64,000 bases of DNA from Rhodospirillales bacterium (GCA_020638365.1 JACKIQ010000002.1:186001-250000), one strand, 5' to 3'. Positions 52,990-62,899 are shown, counted from the first letter of the stretch. Numbers and translations: made by a program. Notes: generated from the letters alone by a model not told the origin.

Positions 52990-53450
52990 TGCAATTAAAA
53001 AATATCAATCGTGAAATCTACGACAGCTGGTTCGATGAAATCACCACAGCTATTTCTATTACATCAAGAGGCAGAGAAAAACACTTTAACAAAGACGAAA
53101 TATCGGAGCTGCTTAAAGCAACACCGACAACGGCATGGACCGCTGGTGAACCCGTTTTTCTTGGAAATGGGCAAAAAGTTTTTAATTATAGTTCTTGGGG
53201 TCTCTCCACTGATTGGGAACGCATCACAATCGATCTCCAGATTGAAAAGCTTTTAAGTTTATGCACAAAAGATATGAACGCTTGGAAGGAAATAAACCAA
53301 GCATATGATTGTGATATTGGCATTGGGGCTAATATGTTCAGCCAGCACAAAGGCACAAATATTTCTTCTTCTATTTTGAAGGAGTTAGCCGAAAGAGGAC
53401 TTGGGATTGATCTTTGTGTCTATTATTATGAAGAAGAGGAAAAATCATGA
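52989..53450 (+). CDS. DUF4279-like protein inserted between etfB and etfA
   Basis: A 153-residue protein in an A+T-rich stretch that contrasts with its neighbours. It looks like DUF4279: an N-terminal AISITSRGREKHFNKDEIS, then VFNYSSWGLSTDWERITIDLQ and, at the end, SSSILKELAERGLGIDLCVYYYEEEE. DUF4279 members are often immunity-like or of unknown function. The start overlaps the etfB stop by 1 base and the stop overlaps the etfA start by 4 bases. So it is translated in the etf operon. No toxin is adjacent. The family call is moderate. Confidence 0.7.
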   Translation: MQLKNINREIYDSWFDEITTAISITSRGREKHFNKDEISELLKATPTTAWTAGEPVFLGNGQKVFNYSSWGLSTDWERITIDLQIEKLLSLCTKDMNAWKEINQAYDCDIGIGANMFSQHKGTNISSSILKELAERGLGIDLCVYYYEEEEKS

Positions 53451-54376
53451 CCGTCCTTGTGATTGCCGAACACAATAACGCCTCCCTCAACCCTGCAACG
53501 CTGAACGCCGTAGGCGCAGCCGCCAAACTCGGTGGTGAAATCCATGCTCTGATCATCGGGTCAAACTGCGGCCCCGCCGCCGAGCAAGCCGCGAAAGTGG
53601 CCGGGATATCAAAAGTGCTCAAAGCCGACGCCGCGTTCCTCGAACACCAACTCGCCGAAGACGTAGCCCCCCTTGTCGTCGCGCAGGCTCAAAACTATTC
53701 CCACATTCTGGCCCCGGCCACGACCTTCGGGAAAAACGTCCTGCCCCGCGCCGCCGCCCTTCTGGATACGCAACAGATTTCAGAAGTCATCGCTATTGAA
53801 TCCGTCGATACGTTTCAACGGCCGGTTTATGCCGGAAACGCGATTGCAACAATCAAATCCTCCGACGCAATAAAACTGATGACCGTTCGGGGAACCGCCT
53901 TCGCACCCGCCCCCGCCGAAGGGGGAAGCGCTGCTATAGAAGACATAAATAACACCGGATCATCAGGTCTCTCCAGCTTCGTAGGCGAGGAACTCTCCAA
54001 ATCCGAACGTCCGGAATTGACCGCCGCAAAAATCGTCGTTTCCGGCGGACGCGGAGTAGGCTCTGCGGAAAACTTCGCCTTGATCGAAAAACTCGCAGAC
54101 AAGATCGGCGCAGCCGTAGGCGCGTCACGTGCGGCTGTCGACGCAGGATTCGTACCCAACGACTACCAGGTTGGCCAGACCGGAAAGGTGGTCGCGCCCG
54201 AACTCTATATCGCCGTCGGCATATCCGGCGCGATCCAGCACCTGGCGGGAATGAAGGACTCAAAGGTCATTGTCGCGATAAACAAGGACCCCGATGCGCC
54301 AATCTTTACAATTGCCGATTACGGCCTTGTGGCCGACCTGTTTCAGGCCGTCCCGGAGCTGACAGAAAAAGTCTAG
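53447..54376 (+). CDS. etfA: electron transfer flavoprotein alpha subunit
   Basis: A 309-residue FAD-binding ETF alpha subunit. The N-terminal domain opens TVLVIAEHNNASLNPATLNA; the FAD-binding C-terminal half has VVSGGRGVGSAENF, VGASRAAVDAGFVPNDYQVGQTGK and PELYIAVGISGAIQHLAGMK. It works with EtfB. The start overlaps the DUF4279 gene by 4 bases. Confidence 0.97.
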   Translation: MTVLVIAEHNNASLNPATLNAVGAAAKLGGEIHALIIGSNCGPAAEQAAKVAGISKVLKADAAFLEHQLAEDVAPLVVAQAQNYSHILAPATTFGKNVLPRAAALLDTQQISEVIAIESVDTFQRPVYAGNAIATIKSSDAIKLMTVRGTAFAPAPAEGGSAAIEDINNTGSSGLSSFVGEELSKSERPELTAAKIVVSGGRGVGSAENFALIEKLADKIGAAVGASRAAVDAGFVPNDYQVGQTGKVVAPELYIAVGISGAIQHLAGMKDSKVIVAINKDPDAPIFTIADYGLVADLFQAVPELTEKV

Positions 54377-54386
54377 GAAACGTTTT

Positions 54387-55691
54387 TTAATCGCGCGAGC
54401 CATCGACCGGAAGGCGAAAAACAGGACGGCTCTTGTCGCGTTCCATGATCGCGCCCTCCATCTTTGCGCCATCGAGGATAGTGCCTTCCATGATCGCCCC
54501 AGTAAAATCTGCATCGCGCAAATCCGCATCCGTTAGATCGGCAAAGGAAAGGTCGGCTCCCCGGAACACGGCATTCTTAAGCTGCGCTTCGCGCAAGACC
54601 GTGTAACGCAATCGCGCCTTCTCAAAAAAACAGGGATGAAAACGGTTCATCGGCCCGCCCGTACCGATAAGAAGGGAAGAACAGTTTGCCCCCGTCAGGT
54701 TGGCATGCGAAAGATTGGCCCCCTTGAACGAGGATCCGCGCAGATCCGACAAGACCATATCGCAGTTCCTGAAATCCGAACGATCCAGAACAGCGCTCTG
54801 GAGTTCAATCCGGTAGAGATTCATTCCGAAAAACTTTGTTTCTACAGCCCGCACCGCGGTCATCTTCTCCAGCTTGAGCGAACCGATCATCCGCATATCC
54901 ACCGAGCTGAGGTCAAGCTGCTTTCCGTTCTTCCCGACAGTCCGCAGCCATAAGCGGTGCTCCTCGATAAGCTTTGGCAACGGCTCCCCCAAAGCGCTCA
55001 CCGACGTTCCGATATTTTCATCCGTAATCGCGTCCGAAAAATCGACGCCGTTTCCTTTAAGGGTGTTCAGTTCAACTCCGATCAGAATCGCGGATTTCAT
55101 GCTTGCTCCGGCAAGCTGAGTGCCTGTAATTTCAGCATTGGAAAGATTGGCCCCCTCAAGCTTAGCTCCGCGCAGGTCAGCCCTGCAGATATTGACTCCG
55201 GCCATCATCGCATCGGAAAAATCGGCCTTCGAAGCCATCGAACCGGCAAGCTTGGCACCGCTGAGATTCGCGCCTCGAAAATTAACGGCACGCCCGGAAT
55301 CGAAATTGCCGTTGCGCGCCAACCCGCCCACTCGCAGATCAGCCGATTCCAGATCCGCCCCTTCCAGATTGGCGTTCTCGATACGTGCCCCCCTCAGGTC
55401 TGCACGCGTAAAAACGGTCTTATAAAGGTTGGAATTGCTTAAATCGCAAGCATACAGGCTGGCCTCCTGGAAATCTGTCTCGGACAGGTCCATGCGCTCC
55501 ATCACGCATCCCGTGAAATTGGCCTGCTTCAGATTTTTCCCACGCAAAGACAGGCCGGTGAGATCGGTATTGGCCAGATGCGCCCTGCGTCCACCCAGTC
55601 TGCCCTGCTGAAAACGGTTATGCAACTCGACCAGAGCATCGAGTTGATCTTGAGAAATGGTTGATATCCTGCTGACTTCTGATTGAGCCAT
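54387..55691 (-). CDS. pentapeptide-repeat protein
   Basis: A 434-residue protein built mainly from A(D/N)LXX pentapeptide repeats (residues about 60-210 and 300-420), for example RADLRGARIENANLEGADLESADLR. The right-handed beta-helix of such proteins can mimic DNA in some quinolone-resistance proteins, but most have unknown roles. Residues 210-300 lack repeats. It is convergent with etfA, separated by 10 bases. Confidence 0.9.
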   Translation of the reverse strand: MAQSEVSRISTISQDQLDALVELHNRFQQGRLGGRRAHLANTDLTGLSLRGKNLKQANFTGCVMERMDLSETDFQEASLYACDLSNSNLYKTVFTRADLRGARIENANLEGADLESADLRVGGLARNGNFDSGRAVNFRGANLSGAKLAGSMASKADFSDAMMAGVNICRADLRGAKLEGANLSNAEITGTQLAGASMKSAILIGVELNTLKGNGVDFSDAITDENIGTSVSALGEPLPKLIEEHRLWLRTVGKNGKQLDLSSVDMRMIGSLKLEKMTAVRAVETKFFGMNLYRIELQSAVLDRSDFRNCDMVLSDLRGSSFKGANLSHANLTGANCSSLLIGTGGPMNRFHPCFFEKARLRYTVLREAQLKNAVFRGADLSFADLTDADLRDADFTGAIMEGTILDGAKMEGAIMERDKSRPVFRLPVDGSRD

Positions 55692-55859
55692 ATCTGAGAA
55701 AAACCCGTGCGAAAAGGAACAAAATAACGTCTAAATTTAAGGGGCAAACCCGTTAAAATATACCACACCATATCTTAATAAATGGCTACAGGCCGCCAAA
55801 CTGGCTGAATTTCCAGAAGTATGCCAGCTAAGACAAACGTAAAAATTCTGTAAATACGG

Positions 55860-56462
55860 CTAGTACAGATTATCCAGAAAAGAAAGGAATTCGATAATAC
55901 CCGGGTGAGACCAGCGCGCATCGCCGGTAATCTCGTAAAGAATAGCTCCGTTCGGAGCAACAATAAACGTAACAGGCAGGTTCTTTACGGGAAGCAAGGA
56001 TTGAAGTCCGCCCTTGTAATCGTGATACCCGGCAACATCTGCCACATTGTACTTTTGAATAAAGTTTAGAACCTTTTCGAGGTTTTTAGGAAGATCAATG
56101 GAAACGGCAATAACTTTGACCCCCTGTAGCCGCCGTGCACGGCTCATCCGCTCTAATTCACCCAACTCACGAACACATGGTGCGCACCATGTCGCCCAGA
56201 CGTTCAGGACCATCAGCCGCCCTCTCTGCTCGTCACTGATATCAACAGGCTCACCCTTCGGTCCTAAAACCTCGATACGCGGAATACGGATATCCTTTGT
56301 GTACTTCTTGACCGTACTGAAATAAGGAGCAACGGCCGATTCCTGTTTTTTAAGTAGGTTCTGACTGTTAACCGTCATCGCAACGCCGGCAATAATCAAA
56401 ACAAAAATAATACCTATAGGTACAACAAGCTTGTTCGTGTAACGATCAGGACTGAAGCTCAT
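55860..56462 (-). CDS. membrane-anchored TlpA-like thioredoxin
   Basis: A 200-residue protein with an N-terminal transmembrane anchor (residues 14-31) and a periplasmic thioredoxin domain containing ATWCAPCVRELGELERM (WCAPC active site). The C-terminal part has LPVTFIVAPNGAI with the cis-Pro and a final segment in SHPGIIEFLSFL. TlpA/ResA-like proteins reduce disulfides for cytochrome c maturation or related thiol tasks; the target is unknown. It is divergent from the lptM-lysA pair. Confidence 0.9.
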   Translation of the reverse strand: MSFSPDRYTNKLVVPIGIIFVLIIAGVAMTVNSQNLLKKQESAVAPYFSTVKKYTKDIRIPRIEVLGPKGEPVDISDEQRGRLMVLNVWATWCAPCVRELGELERMSRARRLQGVKVIAVSIDLPKNLEKVLNFIQKYNVADVAGYHDYKGGLQSLLPVKNLPVTFIVAPNGAILYEITGDARWSHPGIIEFLSFLDNLY

Positions 56463-56560
56463 AATAAATCCCGTTGACTATTATTGTTAAAACCTTAAGA
56501 GGGTTTCCTTTTTTTGTAAACCACGCTACAAAATACTAAAGTAACCGCACTTGCGACACC

Positions 56561-56758
56561 ATGGAAAAAACATATTCATATTATTCTCGGTCTCTGTTTC
56601 TGATAGCGCTCTGTCTGGTTTTAGGCGCGTGTGGAATAAAGCCCAAGAATGTCGACCCACCCGAAGGAGCTGAAAAGAGCACGTTCCCTGCCGTCTACCC
56701 GGACCCGCAGACGGACCCTAAACCGGGAATGGAAAGTAAGGACAGACTCCTCAAATAG
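56561..56758 (+). CDS. lptM: LptM-like small lipoprotein
   Basis: A 65-residue lipoprotein with lipobox VLGAC (Cys24) and a conserved start of the mature part (CGIKPKNVDPPEG). Small LptM (YifL) lipoproteins lie next to lysA or dapF in many Proteobacteria and assist LptD-LptE assembly; position and motif both match here. The remainder is Pro-rich and unfolded. lysA follows after 29 bases. Confidence 0.8.
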   Translation: MEKTYSYYSRSLFLIALCLVLGACGIKPKNVDPPEGAEKSTFPAVYPDPQTDPKPGMESKDRLLK

Positions 56759-56787
56759 GCAGGGCGGCTTCAGGCCGGTTAACAGCA

Positions 56788-58065
56788 ATGAATGGCTTCA
56801 CCGAAAAAAATGGAATCCTGTACGTCGACAACGTACCCCTTCCGGAAATAGCACGCAAATTCGGTACACCTTCCTATGTCTACAGCGCTTCCTCCATTCG
56901 CTCCCAGTATAACGCCCTCAAATCTTCTTTTGAGAGGGCGCTTCCATCCAACTGGCAGCCACTCGTGTTTTACGCGTGCAAGGCAAATTCCAACATAGGC
57001 GTCCTGAAGCTTCTCAAAACACTGGGATGCGGCCTTGAAATCGTCTCTGAAGGCGAACTCTACCGTGGTCTTGAAGCCGGCTTTAAGGGGGATCAGATTA
57101 TCTCCACCAGTTTCGGCAAAAACTATAACGAGATCAGCGCCGGCATAGACGCCGGGATACGTCAATTCAATATTGAGTCCTGGGAGGAGCTTGAGCAGGT
57201 CAACCGGATTGCCGCCGAAAAGGATAAGAGAACGGCTGTGCTTTTCCGCTTGAATCCGAATATAGCTGGCGGTGGCCATGAAAAGATTTCCACGGGCCGC
57301 CACGATCACAAATTCGGCAACAACGAAGAAAAGATCGTCGAAATGTACCGACGGGCAGCCGGGATGAAATACGCGCAGCCACGGGGCGTGTCCGTCCATA
57401 TCGGATCACAGGTGACAACGGTTGAATCGTTCCGTCCTGCCTACGAAAGCATAGCCTCGCTCGTCAAACGCCTGCGCAAGGAAAAGCTGGACGTTGACCG
57501 TCTTGATATCGGTGGCGGCTTCCCCATAGCCTATGAGAAAACAGGCGCGCTTCTAGATCTCAATTCCTTCGCAAAGTGGGTTGCCGAAATCATTCTGCCG
57601 CTCAAAACGGAAATTCAGATAGAACCCGGCCGTTTTATGGTCGGCAATGCGGGCGTTCTTCTCACTGAAACGCTTTATATCAAGGAAACGGACAGTCGGC
57701 GCTTTCTTGTCGTGGATGCGGCCATGAACGACCTCATCCGTCCGGCGCTTTACGAGGCAAACCACGGCATTATTCCAGTCACCTCAAACAAGGGTAGAAA
57801 CACAGTCGCCTACGACGTCGTAGGCCCGATCTGCGAAAGCGGCGATATTTTCGCACGCCAGCGCCCCCTGCCTGAAATACGCAAGGGAGAACTGGTTGCC
57901 ATCCAGTCTGCAGGAGCCTACGGCTTTTCAATGGCCTCTAATTACAACAGCCGCCCCCTCCCCGCAGAAATCCTTGTCGACGGCGACAAAGTTGCGCTTA
58001 TCCGCAAGCGACAGAACGTCTCTGATCTCATCCGCGGAGAATCCTTACCGGAATGGCTGGATTGA
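56788..58065 (+). CDS. lysA: diaminopimelate decarboxylase
   Basis: Last step of lysine synthesis, PLP-dependent, 425 residues. The PLP Lys is in FYACKANSNIGVLKLL near residue 60; the phosphate-binding Gly-rich DIGGGFPI near residue 235, and the active-site Cys in GPICESGDIFA near residue 350. Starts 29 bases after lptM, as usual. The following TIGR02302 gene begins 117 bases later on the same strand. Confidence 0.97.
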   Translation: MNGFTEKNGILYVDNVPLPEIARKFGTPSYVYSASSIRSQYNALKSSFERALPSNWQPLVFYACKANSNIGVLKLLKTLGCGLEIVSEGELYRGLEAGFKGDQIISTSFGKNYNEISAGIDAGIRQFNIESWEELEQVNRIAAEKDKRTAVLFRLNPNIAGGGHEKISTGRHDHKFGNNEEKIVEMYRRAAGMKYAQPRGVSVHIGSQVTTVESFRPAYESIASLVKRLRKEKLDVDRLDIGGGFPIAYEKTGALLDLNSFAKWVAEIILPLKTEIQIEPGRFMVGNAGVLLTETLYIKETDSRRFLVVDAAMNDLIRPALYEANHGIIPVTSNKGRNTVAYDVVGPICESGDIFARQRPLPEIRKGELVAIQSAGAYGFSMASNYNSRPLPAEILVDGDKVALIRKRQNVSDLIRGESLPEWLD

Positions 58066-58181
58066 AAAAGACGTTCAAAAGTACAAAAATCTGTGCATAC
58101 GCCCGGTCTTGAAGGCTCAATCGAGGCCTTTTCACAAAAAATAAGGTAGGTTGAGCCTGAAAAAACCGATATTCTGAAACG

Positions 58182-61112
58182 ATGCTAGACCCTTTGGACA
58201 GTGATAACCGCCCGTTGCTCGAAACCCTTCGGCGCCGGCGACGCAGTGCCTGGTTTGTCCTTCTGATTGAAAATATCAGTGTAAAAGGCTGGCGGCTTCT
58301 CTCTTGGTTTTTATTTTTCGCCGCTTTATGGATTCTCGAAGCCCCGCAGATTTTTGGAGCGACAGGACAAATCGGCTCTCTTTTGGCATTTTTAGCCGGC
58401 CTCGCCTACTTCGCGATCAGGGATTTTTCTGGACCGACCCTGCCTCATACGGACGACGTTGACCGAAGGCTGGAAAAAAACAGTAGCTTCCGCCGCGGCC
58501 AGATTCGAACGATCGAAGACCGCCTTGCCAATCCGCAAAAGCGCGCAACGCGTGAACTCTGGGACAAGGGGCAGAAACAGATGCTGCAAACCATCCCGGG
58601 TCTGCATAAGCCCGAACTGCGCCCGCTTATGATAAAACTTGACCCGCGAGCATTGCGTTTTGCGGTCATTCTGCTGTTTATCTCCGCAGTTCTGGTAGCA
58701 GGAAGCGACTGGCAACGACGCCTCTGGTCAGGGATCATCCCTGTAACGCCCAGCTACATACTCTCTCAGGGGCGCAGCGACGAACTCTGGATCACACCTC
58801 CGGAATACACGAACATACCCGGCCTTCACATCACCGGAAGCGGACTGAGTGAACCCGTGAAAATTCCGGAGGATAGCCAAATCAAGATTCGCACGTACAG
58901 CACTCTGGGCGATTACTTCCCGCCCGGTCTCACCATGGGCGATAAAACCCTTTCCCTTCCCGCGCTTGGCGACGGACTTTATGGACTGGAAACTGCGATT
59001 GCCCCTTCTCCCTCCGACAGCATCCGTATTACGCAAATGCTGATAACCCGTGCCGACTGGAAATACGAATACATCCCCGACACCCCCCCAAATCTCCGCT
59101 CGGACGTACCGGAAGAATCGGACCAGGAAAGCGAAGAAAAAATTACCAGCGCGGAAGAACAGGAACAATTCCTTGAAGAGTTTGCTCTCAACAGCGAAAA
59201 AAACGAAAAGGAAAATGAAGAGCATGCTGAAGAAAAGCTAGACCTGCCCCCATCCCCGCAATCTCCGGATGAGAAGATCGAGAAAGAGGAGGAAATTGAA
59301 GAAGCCAGTGGCCCTTACGAGGTGTTGCCTAACGGACAGATCCGCTTTCCTCTTATCGTTCAGGATGATTATGGAGTCACCGACCTGACTATGACCATGC
59401 GCCTTGATCCGATGGTCACCGAAAAGCCGCGGGGTAAGGAAGAAACAGAAACGCGCCCGGTAATGTCGTCCGCCGGTGTGGAAATGAAGGTCCAGCCGAT
59501 TTATGACCTGACAGGGCATACATGGGCAGGCCTGCCCGTGCTGTTTGAATTCTCTGTCAAGGATCACAAAAATCAGCAGGCAGCCTTGGCGCCCCTTTCC
59601 CTGACCTTGCCGGAACGTGAATTCAAGCATCCGGTCGCCCGCCTTCTGATCGCCCTGCGTAAGAAAGTGGCCTGGTCGCCCGGCAACAACTTCAAAGAGA
59701 TTGCATCCGAACTAGAAGCCGTCCTGAGCGCTCCGGATCTTTTCCATGATGATATCGTGGTCTATCTGGCCATACGCACGGCGAGTTCGCGTCTGTTTTA
59801 TACGAACGACAAGAGTAAGGACGAAATCGAAAAGGCAGCCGATTCCGTCATTAAACTCCTCTGGGAAACAGCTATCAGCATTGAAGACGGCAACCTTTCT
59901 GTGGCCGTTCGCAACCTGCGCCAGGTACAAAAGGAACTGGAAAACGCCTTGCGCGATCCGAATACCAGTCCTGAGGAAATCGCCCGCCTGATGGATAAGC
60001 TTCGCGAAAGCATGCTCGAATATTTCATCGAACTCTCCCGCGAACTCGAAAAGCGCATGGCAGAGAGTGAAGACATCCCGATGCTGAACCCCGAAGATCT
60101 CTCCAAAATGATCGACCCCGAAGCGTTATCGGGTATGATGGATCAGCTTGAATCCGACCTCCAGTCCGGTGACCGCGACGCCGCGCGCGAAAAGCTCTCC
60201 CAGCTCCAGAATCTTCTGGACCTGATGGACCCGTCTATGGAAGCCCCCCTGCCCGAAGACATGCAGATGGCCATGGAGGGAATAAACGAGTTGCAGCAAC
60301 TGATCGAAAGTCAGGAGGCCTTGCGCGACCAGACGCAGAAACAGGCCGATATCCAGAAAATGACGCCCAGAACGCCGGAAAAGCCAGGCCGCACAATTCC
60401 TCCAAACCCGAAAGTCATTGAAGATCTTGGGCTTTCAGGCCTTCCCCCGCCTCCTGACGTAATTCCGGAAGACCCCCAGCCGCCGATATCCGGCATGCCC
60501 CCTTCACCCGGTCCGGCTCAAGCCCCCCTTGAGACTCAGGATAGCGCGGAGATCGAGGAAGAAACTCGGGCATCTCCGCAAACAGGAAAAAAGAAGCAGA
60601 TCTCCGGCAACACAATTCCCGGCCCGGTCGATACAAGGCCCAACAAGGAAGAGCAGGAAGCATTGCGCTATGTACTGGGCAGTCTCATGCTGGAATCATC
60701 GGAAAAGCTGGGGAATATCCCTGAAGGTATGGCCAAGGCTGAGCTTGAAATGCGCGGCTCGACCGAAAACCTGTCTGACAACCTCCCGGCAGAGTCCATC
60801 CCGCATCAGGATAAGGCAATCGAGTATCTCAAGGAAGCACAGGAACAGCTCCAGAAGCAGCTTTCAGCCCGCATGCAGCAGATGGTCGGCCTTGGCTTTA
60901 ATAGTGGCCAGAAGTATGATCCGCTGGGTCGTCCGTATGGAGGGCAGGAGGACGGCCGTGGCCCTCACCATGGCTCGACTGTGAAGGTTCCTGATGAGGC
61001 GGAGAAGAAGCGTGTGGAGGATATTCTGAAGGAGCTTCGCCGCCGCTCGGGTGAGATGGATCGCCCTCTGCAGGAACGTGAGTACTACCGCCGCCTTCTG
61101 CGTCAGTTTTAA
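58182..61112 (+). CDS. TIGR02302 (DUF4175) family large membrane protein
   Basis: A 976-residue protein conserved in Alphaproteobacteria and of unknown function. Residues 30-80 and 160-180 hold transmembrane helices; a periplasmic beta-rich part follows (VTPSYILSQGRSDELWITPPEYTN), then an acidic Glu-rich linker (residues about 300-375), a beta domain and a long helical Gln/Glu-rich C-terminal region (PEEIARLMDKLRESMLEYFI and later MQQMVGLGFNSGQKYDPLG). Its place between lysA and the zinc-ribbon gene is typical. Its 3' end overlaps the frame of the convergent zinc-ribbon gene. Confidence 0.85.
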   Translation: MLDPLDSDNRPLLETLRRRRRSAWFVLLIENISVKGWRLLSWFLFFAALWILEAPQIFGATGQIGSLLAFLAGLAYFAIRDFSGPTLPHTDDVDRRLEKNSSFRRGQIRTIEDRLANPQKRATRELWDKGQKQMLQTIPGLHKPELRPLMIKLDPRALRFAVILLFISAVLVAGSDWQRRLWSGIIPVTPSYILSQGRSDELWITPPEYTNIPGLHITGSGLSEPVKIPEDSQIKIRTYSTLGDYFPPGLTMGDKTLSLPALGDGLYGLETAIAPSPSDSIRITQMLITRADWKYEYIPDTPPNLRSDVPEESDQESEEKITSAEEQEQFLEEFALNSEKNEKENEEHAEEKLDLPPSPQSPDEKIEKEEEIEEASGPYEVLPNGQIRFPLIVQDDYGVTDLTMTMRLDPMVTEKPRGKEETETRPVMSSAGVEMKVQPIYDLTGHTWAGLPVLFEFSVKDHKNQQAALAPLSLTLPEREFKHPVARLLIALRKKVAWSPGNNFKEIASELEAVLSAPDLFHDDIVVYLAIRTASSRLFYTNDKSKDEIEKAADSVIKLLWETAISIEDGNLSVAVRNLRQVQKELENALRDPNTSPEEIARLMDKLRESMLEYFIELSRELEKRMAESEDIPMLNPEDLSKMIDPEALSGMMDQLESDLQSGDRDAAREKLSQLQNLLDLMDPSMEAPLPEDMQMAMEGINELQQLIESQEALRDQTQKQADIQKMTPRTPEKPGRTIPPNPKVIEDLGLSGLPPPPDVIPEDPQPPISGMPPSPGPAQAPLETQDSAEIEEETRASPQTGKKKQISGNTIPGPVDTRPNKEEQEALRYVLGSLMLESSEKLGNIPEGMAKAELEMRGSTENLSDNLPAESIPHQDKAIEYLKEAQEQLQKQLSARMQQMVGLGFNSGQKYDPLGRPYGGQEDGRGPHHGSTVKVPDEAEKKRVEDILKELRRRSGEMDRPLQEREYYRRLLRQF

Positions 61113-61998
61113 TCCGCAGTGCAAACCGCACATCCACAGCTCCAGCCTGTCCGCGCACACCGGGAACCTCATGTCGCTGCATGCGCCCCTCGAACGCTAT
61201 CGTTTCTTCCGGACCGACGTGGGTTTTGGGCGGCTCGATATACCAGAGCCCCATCTTCTCGTCATACTGGGAAGTCAGCGCCACCTCTATAAGCGGCACA
61301 TTACGCCCCTCTTTTGTCATATTGATAATTTGCCCGCTTACGACAAGGTCGTGTCCGTCCTCATAAGCCTCCATCCGGTCAAACTCCAGCCCCTCCCCGG
61401 CAATAATGGAACTCCTGCCCAAAAGCGCATAAACAGCCTGAGCCGGAGGCCATGACCGAACGATTGGCCCCTGTAGCAATATAAAGAGTAAAAGCAGAAC
61501 GATAAAAGCGCCTCCCGCTGCGCCGTATCCGGCCATGACAGCCCGCATGGACGGAGGAGGAGCGGCCCCGACAACAAATGCGGTTTCGGAAGAATCGGGT
61601 TTAACGGCATCGGGAATATCTTCGGCTTCGTTCTGCGAACGGCCACCCCCCGCATCATCAGAGGATTCCTGCCCCCCGGCGGACTGACCATCGCTGTCTT
61701 CCGGCTCAAAAACAGCCCCCTCTGCCCCTTCTGAAACCTCGTCCCCCTCCCCGCTGGCGGAAGGAGCGTCTTCTGCGTCCATTAAAGCGGCGAAATCAAT
61801 CTCGTCACTGTCGCCTCCCCCGTCCTCAGAATCGTCCTGCTCTTGGGAAAAATCATCGTCCGCCTCTGCAAAAGACTCATCCGCGTGCGCAAACCAGACA
61901 TGACGGCAGTCCGAGCATTGAACCTTCCGCCCGTCCACCCCAAGGGCGTCGGCGCTGACTTTAAAGCGGCTATTGCACTCAGGACAACTGACAATCAT
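60898..61998 (-). CDS. MJ0042 zinc-ribbon transmembrane protein
   Basis: The N-terminus is the MJ0042 zinc ribbon (VSCPECNSRF then VQCSDCRHVWF). A long acidic linker (about residues 42-135), one transmembrane helix (residues about 155-175) and a DUF3426-like periplasmic domain follow up to about residue 295. The last 65 residues are odd: Pro/His/Ser-rich sequence overlapping the antisense strand of the TIGR02302 gene by 215 bases. Restoring one base near 61115 would give a normal ending VRFALAD with a stop at 61109. Family call for the N-terminus is firm; the tail is suspect. Confidence 0.75.
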   Translation of the reverse strand: MIVSCPECNSRFKVSADALGVDGRKVQCSDCRHVWFAHADESFAEADDDFSQEQDDSEDGGGDSDEIDFAALMDAEDAPSASGEGDEVSEGAEGAVFEPEDSDGQSAGGQESSDDAGGGRSQNEAEDIPDAVKPDSSETAFVVGAAPPPSMRAVMAGYGAAGGAFIVLLLLFILLQGPIVRSWPPAQAVYALLGRSSIIAGEGLEFDRMEAYEDGHDLVVSGQIINMTKEGRNVPLIEVALTSQYDEKMGLWYIEPPKTHVGPEETIAFEGRMQRHEVPGVRGQAGAVDVRFALRIKTDAEGGGSTHVPAEGDPSHPSGGEAPSEYPPHASSPPHQEPSQSSHGEGHGRPPALHTDDPADHTSGHY

Positions 61999-62098
61999 CG
62001 GGGCTGTAATCTTCTCTTTATCCGCACAATCTTGTAAATATAGATTCTGTTCCCTTTATGGGCAAGGCAGACTGACTCAAAGAACGCTGAGTAAAACT

Positions 62099-62875
62099 AT
62101 GAAGCCCCGCTGTTTTATCGTCCTGACCGCACTTTGCCAACTGGCATTTGCATTATCGCCGCAACCGGCGAAGGCGCAAGCGGATTTTTGTGGCCTAAAC
62201 GACACGGAATGCCTGCATGAGACAATTCTGCATACTGCAACATCCCTGACCGACAAAACCGAACGTGACAAGACTTTGCGTGAACTTGCCAAATCATGGG
62301 CTGCCGCCGGAAACATGAAAAAGGCGCTCGAAATCGTCCCGATGATCGAAACCCCCGACACCCGCGCCATGACCATCCGCGGCATCGGGATGGAACTCTC
62401 CACCCTGAATATATCAAAGGACGAACGGGGAAAAATATTCTCTTCCCTGCGTGAAGAAGCTGAGAAAATGAAAGCAGCGCACGCCCCCTCCTATGCGATC
62501 GCCCTGACATACATAGCGATGAGTCAGGCTTTCGCAGGAGATAACGAAGAGGCGAGAAAAACCGCGGGAGAAATGGAAAATGAAGCCCTTCGTCACAAGG
62601 CGTTCGGCGAAACGGCCGAAATACAGGCAGAAAGGGGAGATTACATAAACGCAAAAATCAGTTTGGACAAAATCGACGACATCCCCTACAAAAACAAGGC
62701 ATATGCAACCGTATCCAGGCTTCTTGCGAGTCAAAACCAGCTTGAAGACGCTTATGACGCGGCGATGCAGATTACAAACCCTTATTTGAAGGCCACAGCG
62801 CTTCAGAATATCCTGAACGTTCAAGGCATGCTAAAAAACGCACCTGTGCAGACACAAACCGCTCCGCAGGAATGA
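62099..62875 (+). CDS. exported helical-repeat protein of unknown function
   Basis: A 258-residue protein with signal peptide (residues 1-24, ending PAKAQA) and TPR-like helical pairs throughout: KALEIVPMIETPDTRAMT, AIALTYIAMSQAFAGDNEEA, KAFGETAEIQAERGDY and AYATVSRLLASQNQLEDAY. It has one likely disulfide (CGLNDTEC). The ATG at 62099 is used; the frame upstream to 61973 is not protein-like. It lies between the zinc-ribbon gene and ftsE; a link with FtsEX is possible but unshown. Confidence 0.75.
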   Translation: MKPRCFIVLTALCQLAFALSPQPAKAQADFCGLNDTECLHETILHTATSLTDKTERDKTLRELAKSWAAAGNMKKALEIVPMIETPDTRAMTIRGIGMELSTLNISKDERGKIFSSLREEAEKMKAAHAPSYAIALTYIAMSQAFAGDNEEARKTAGEMENEALRHKAFGETAEIQAERGDYINAKISLDKIDDIPYKNKAYATVSRLLASQNQLEDAYDAAMQITNPYLKATALQNILNVQGMLKNAPVQTQTAPQE

Positions 62876-62899
62876 AAACTGTTAATATAGGAAAGCCCC

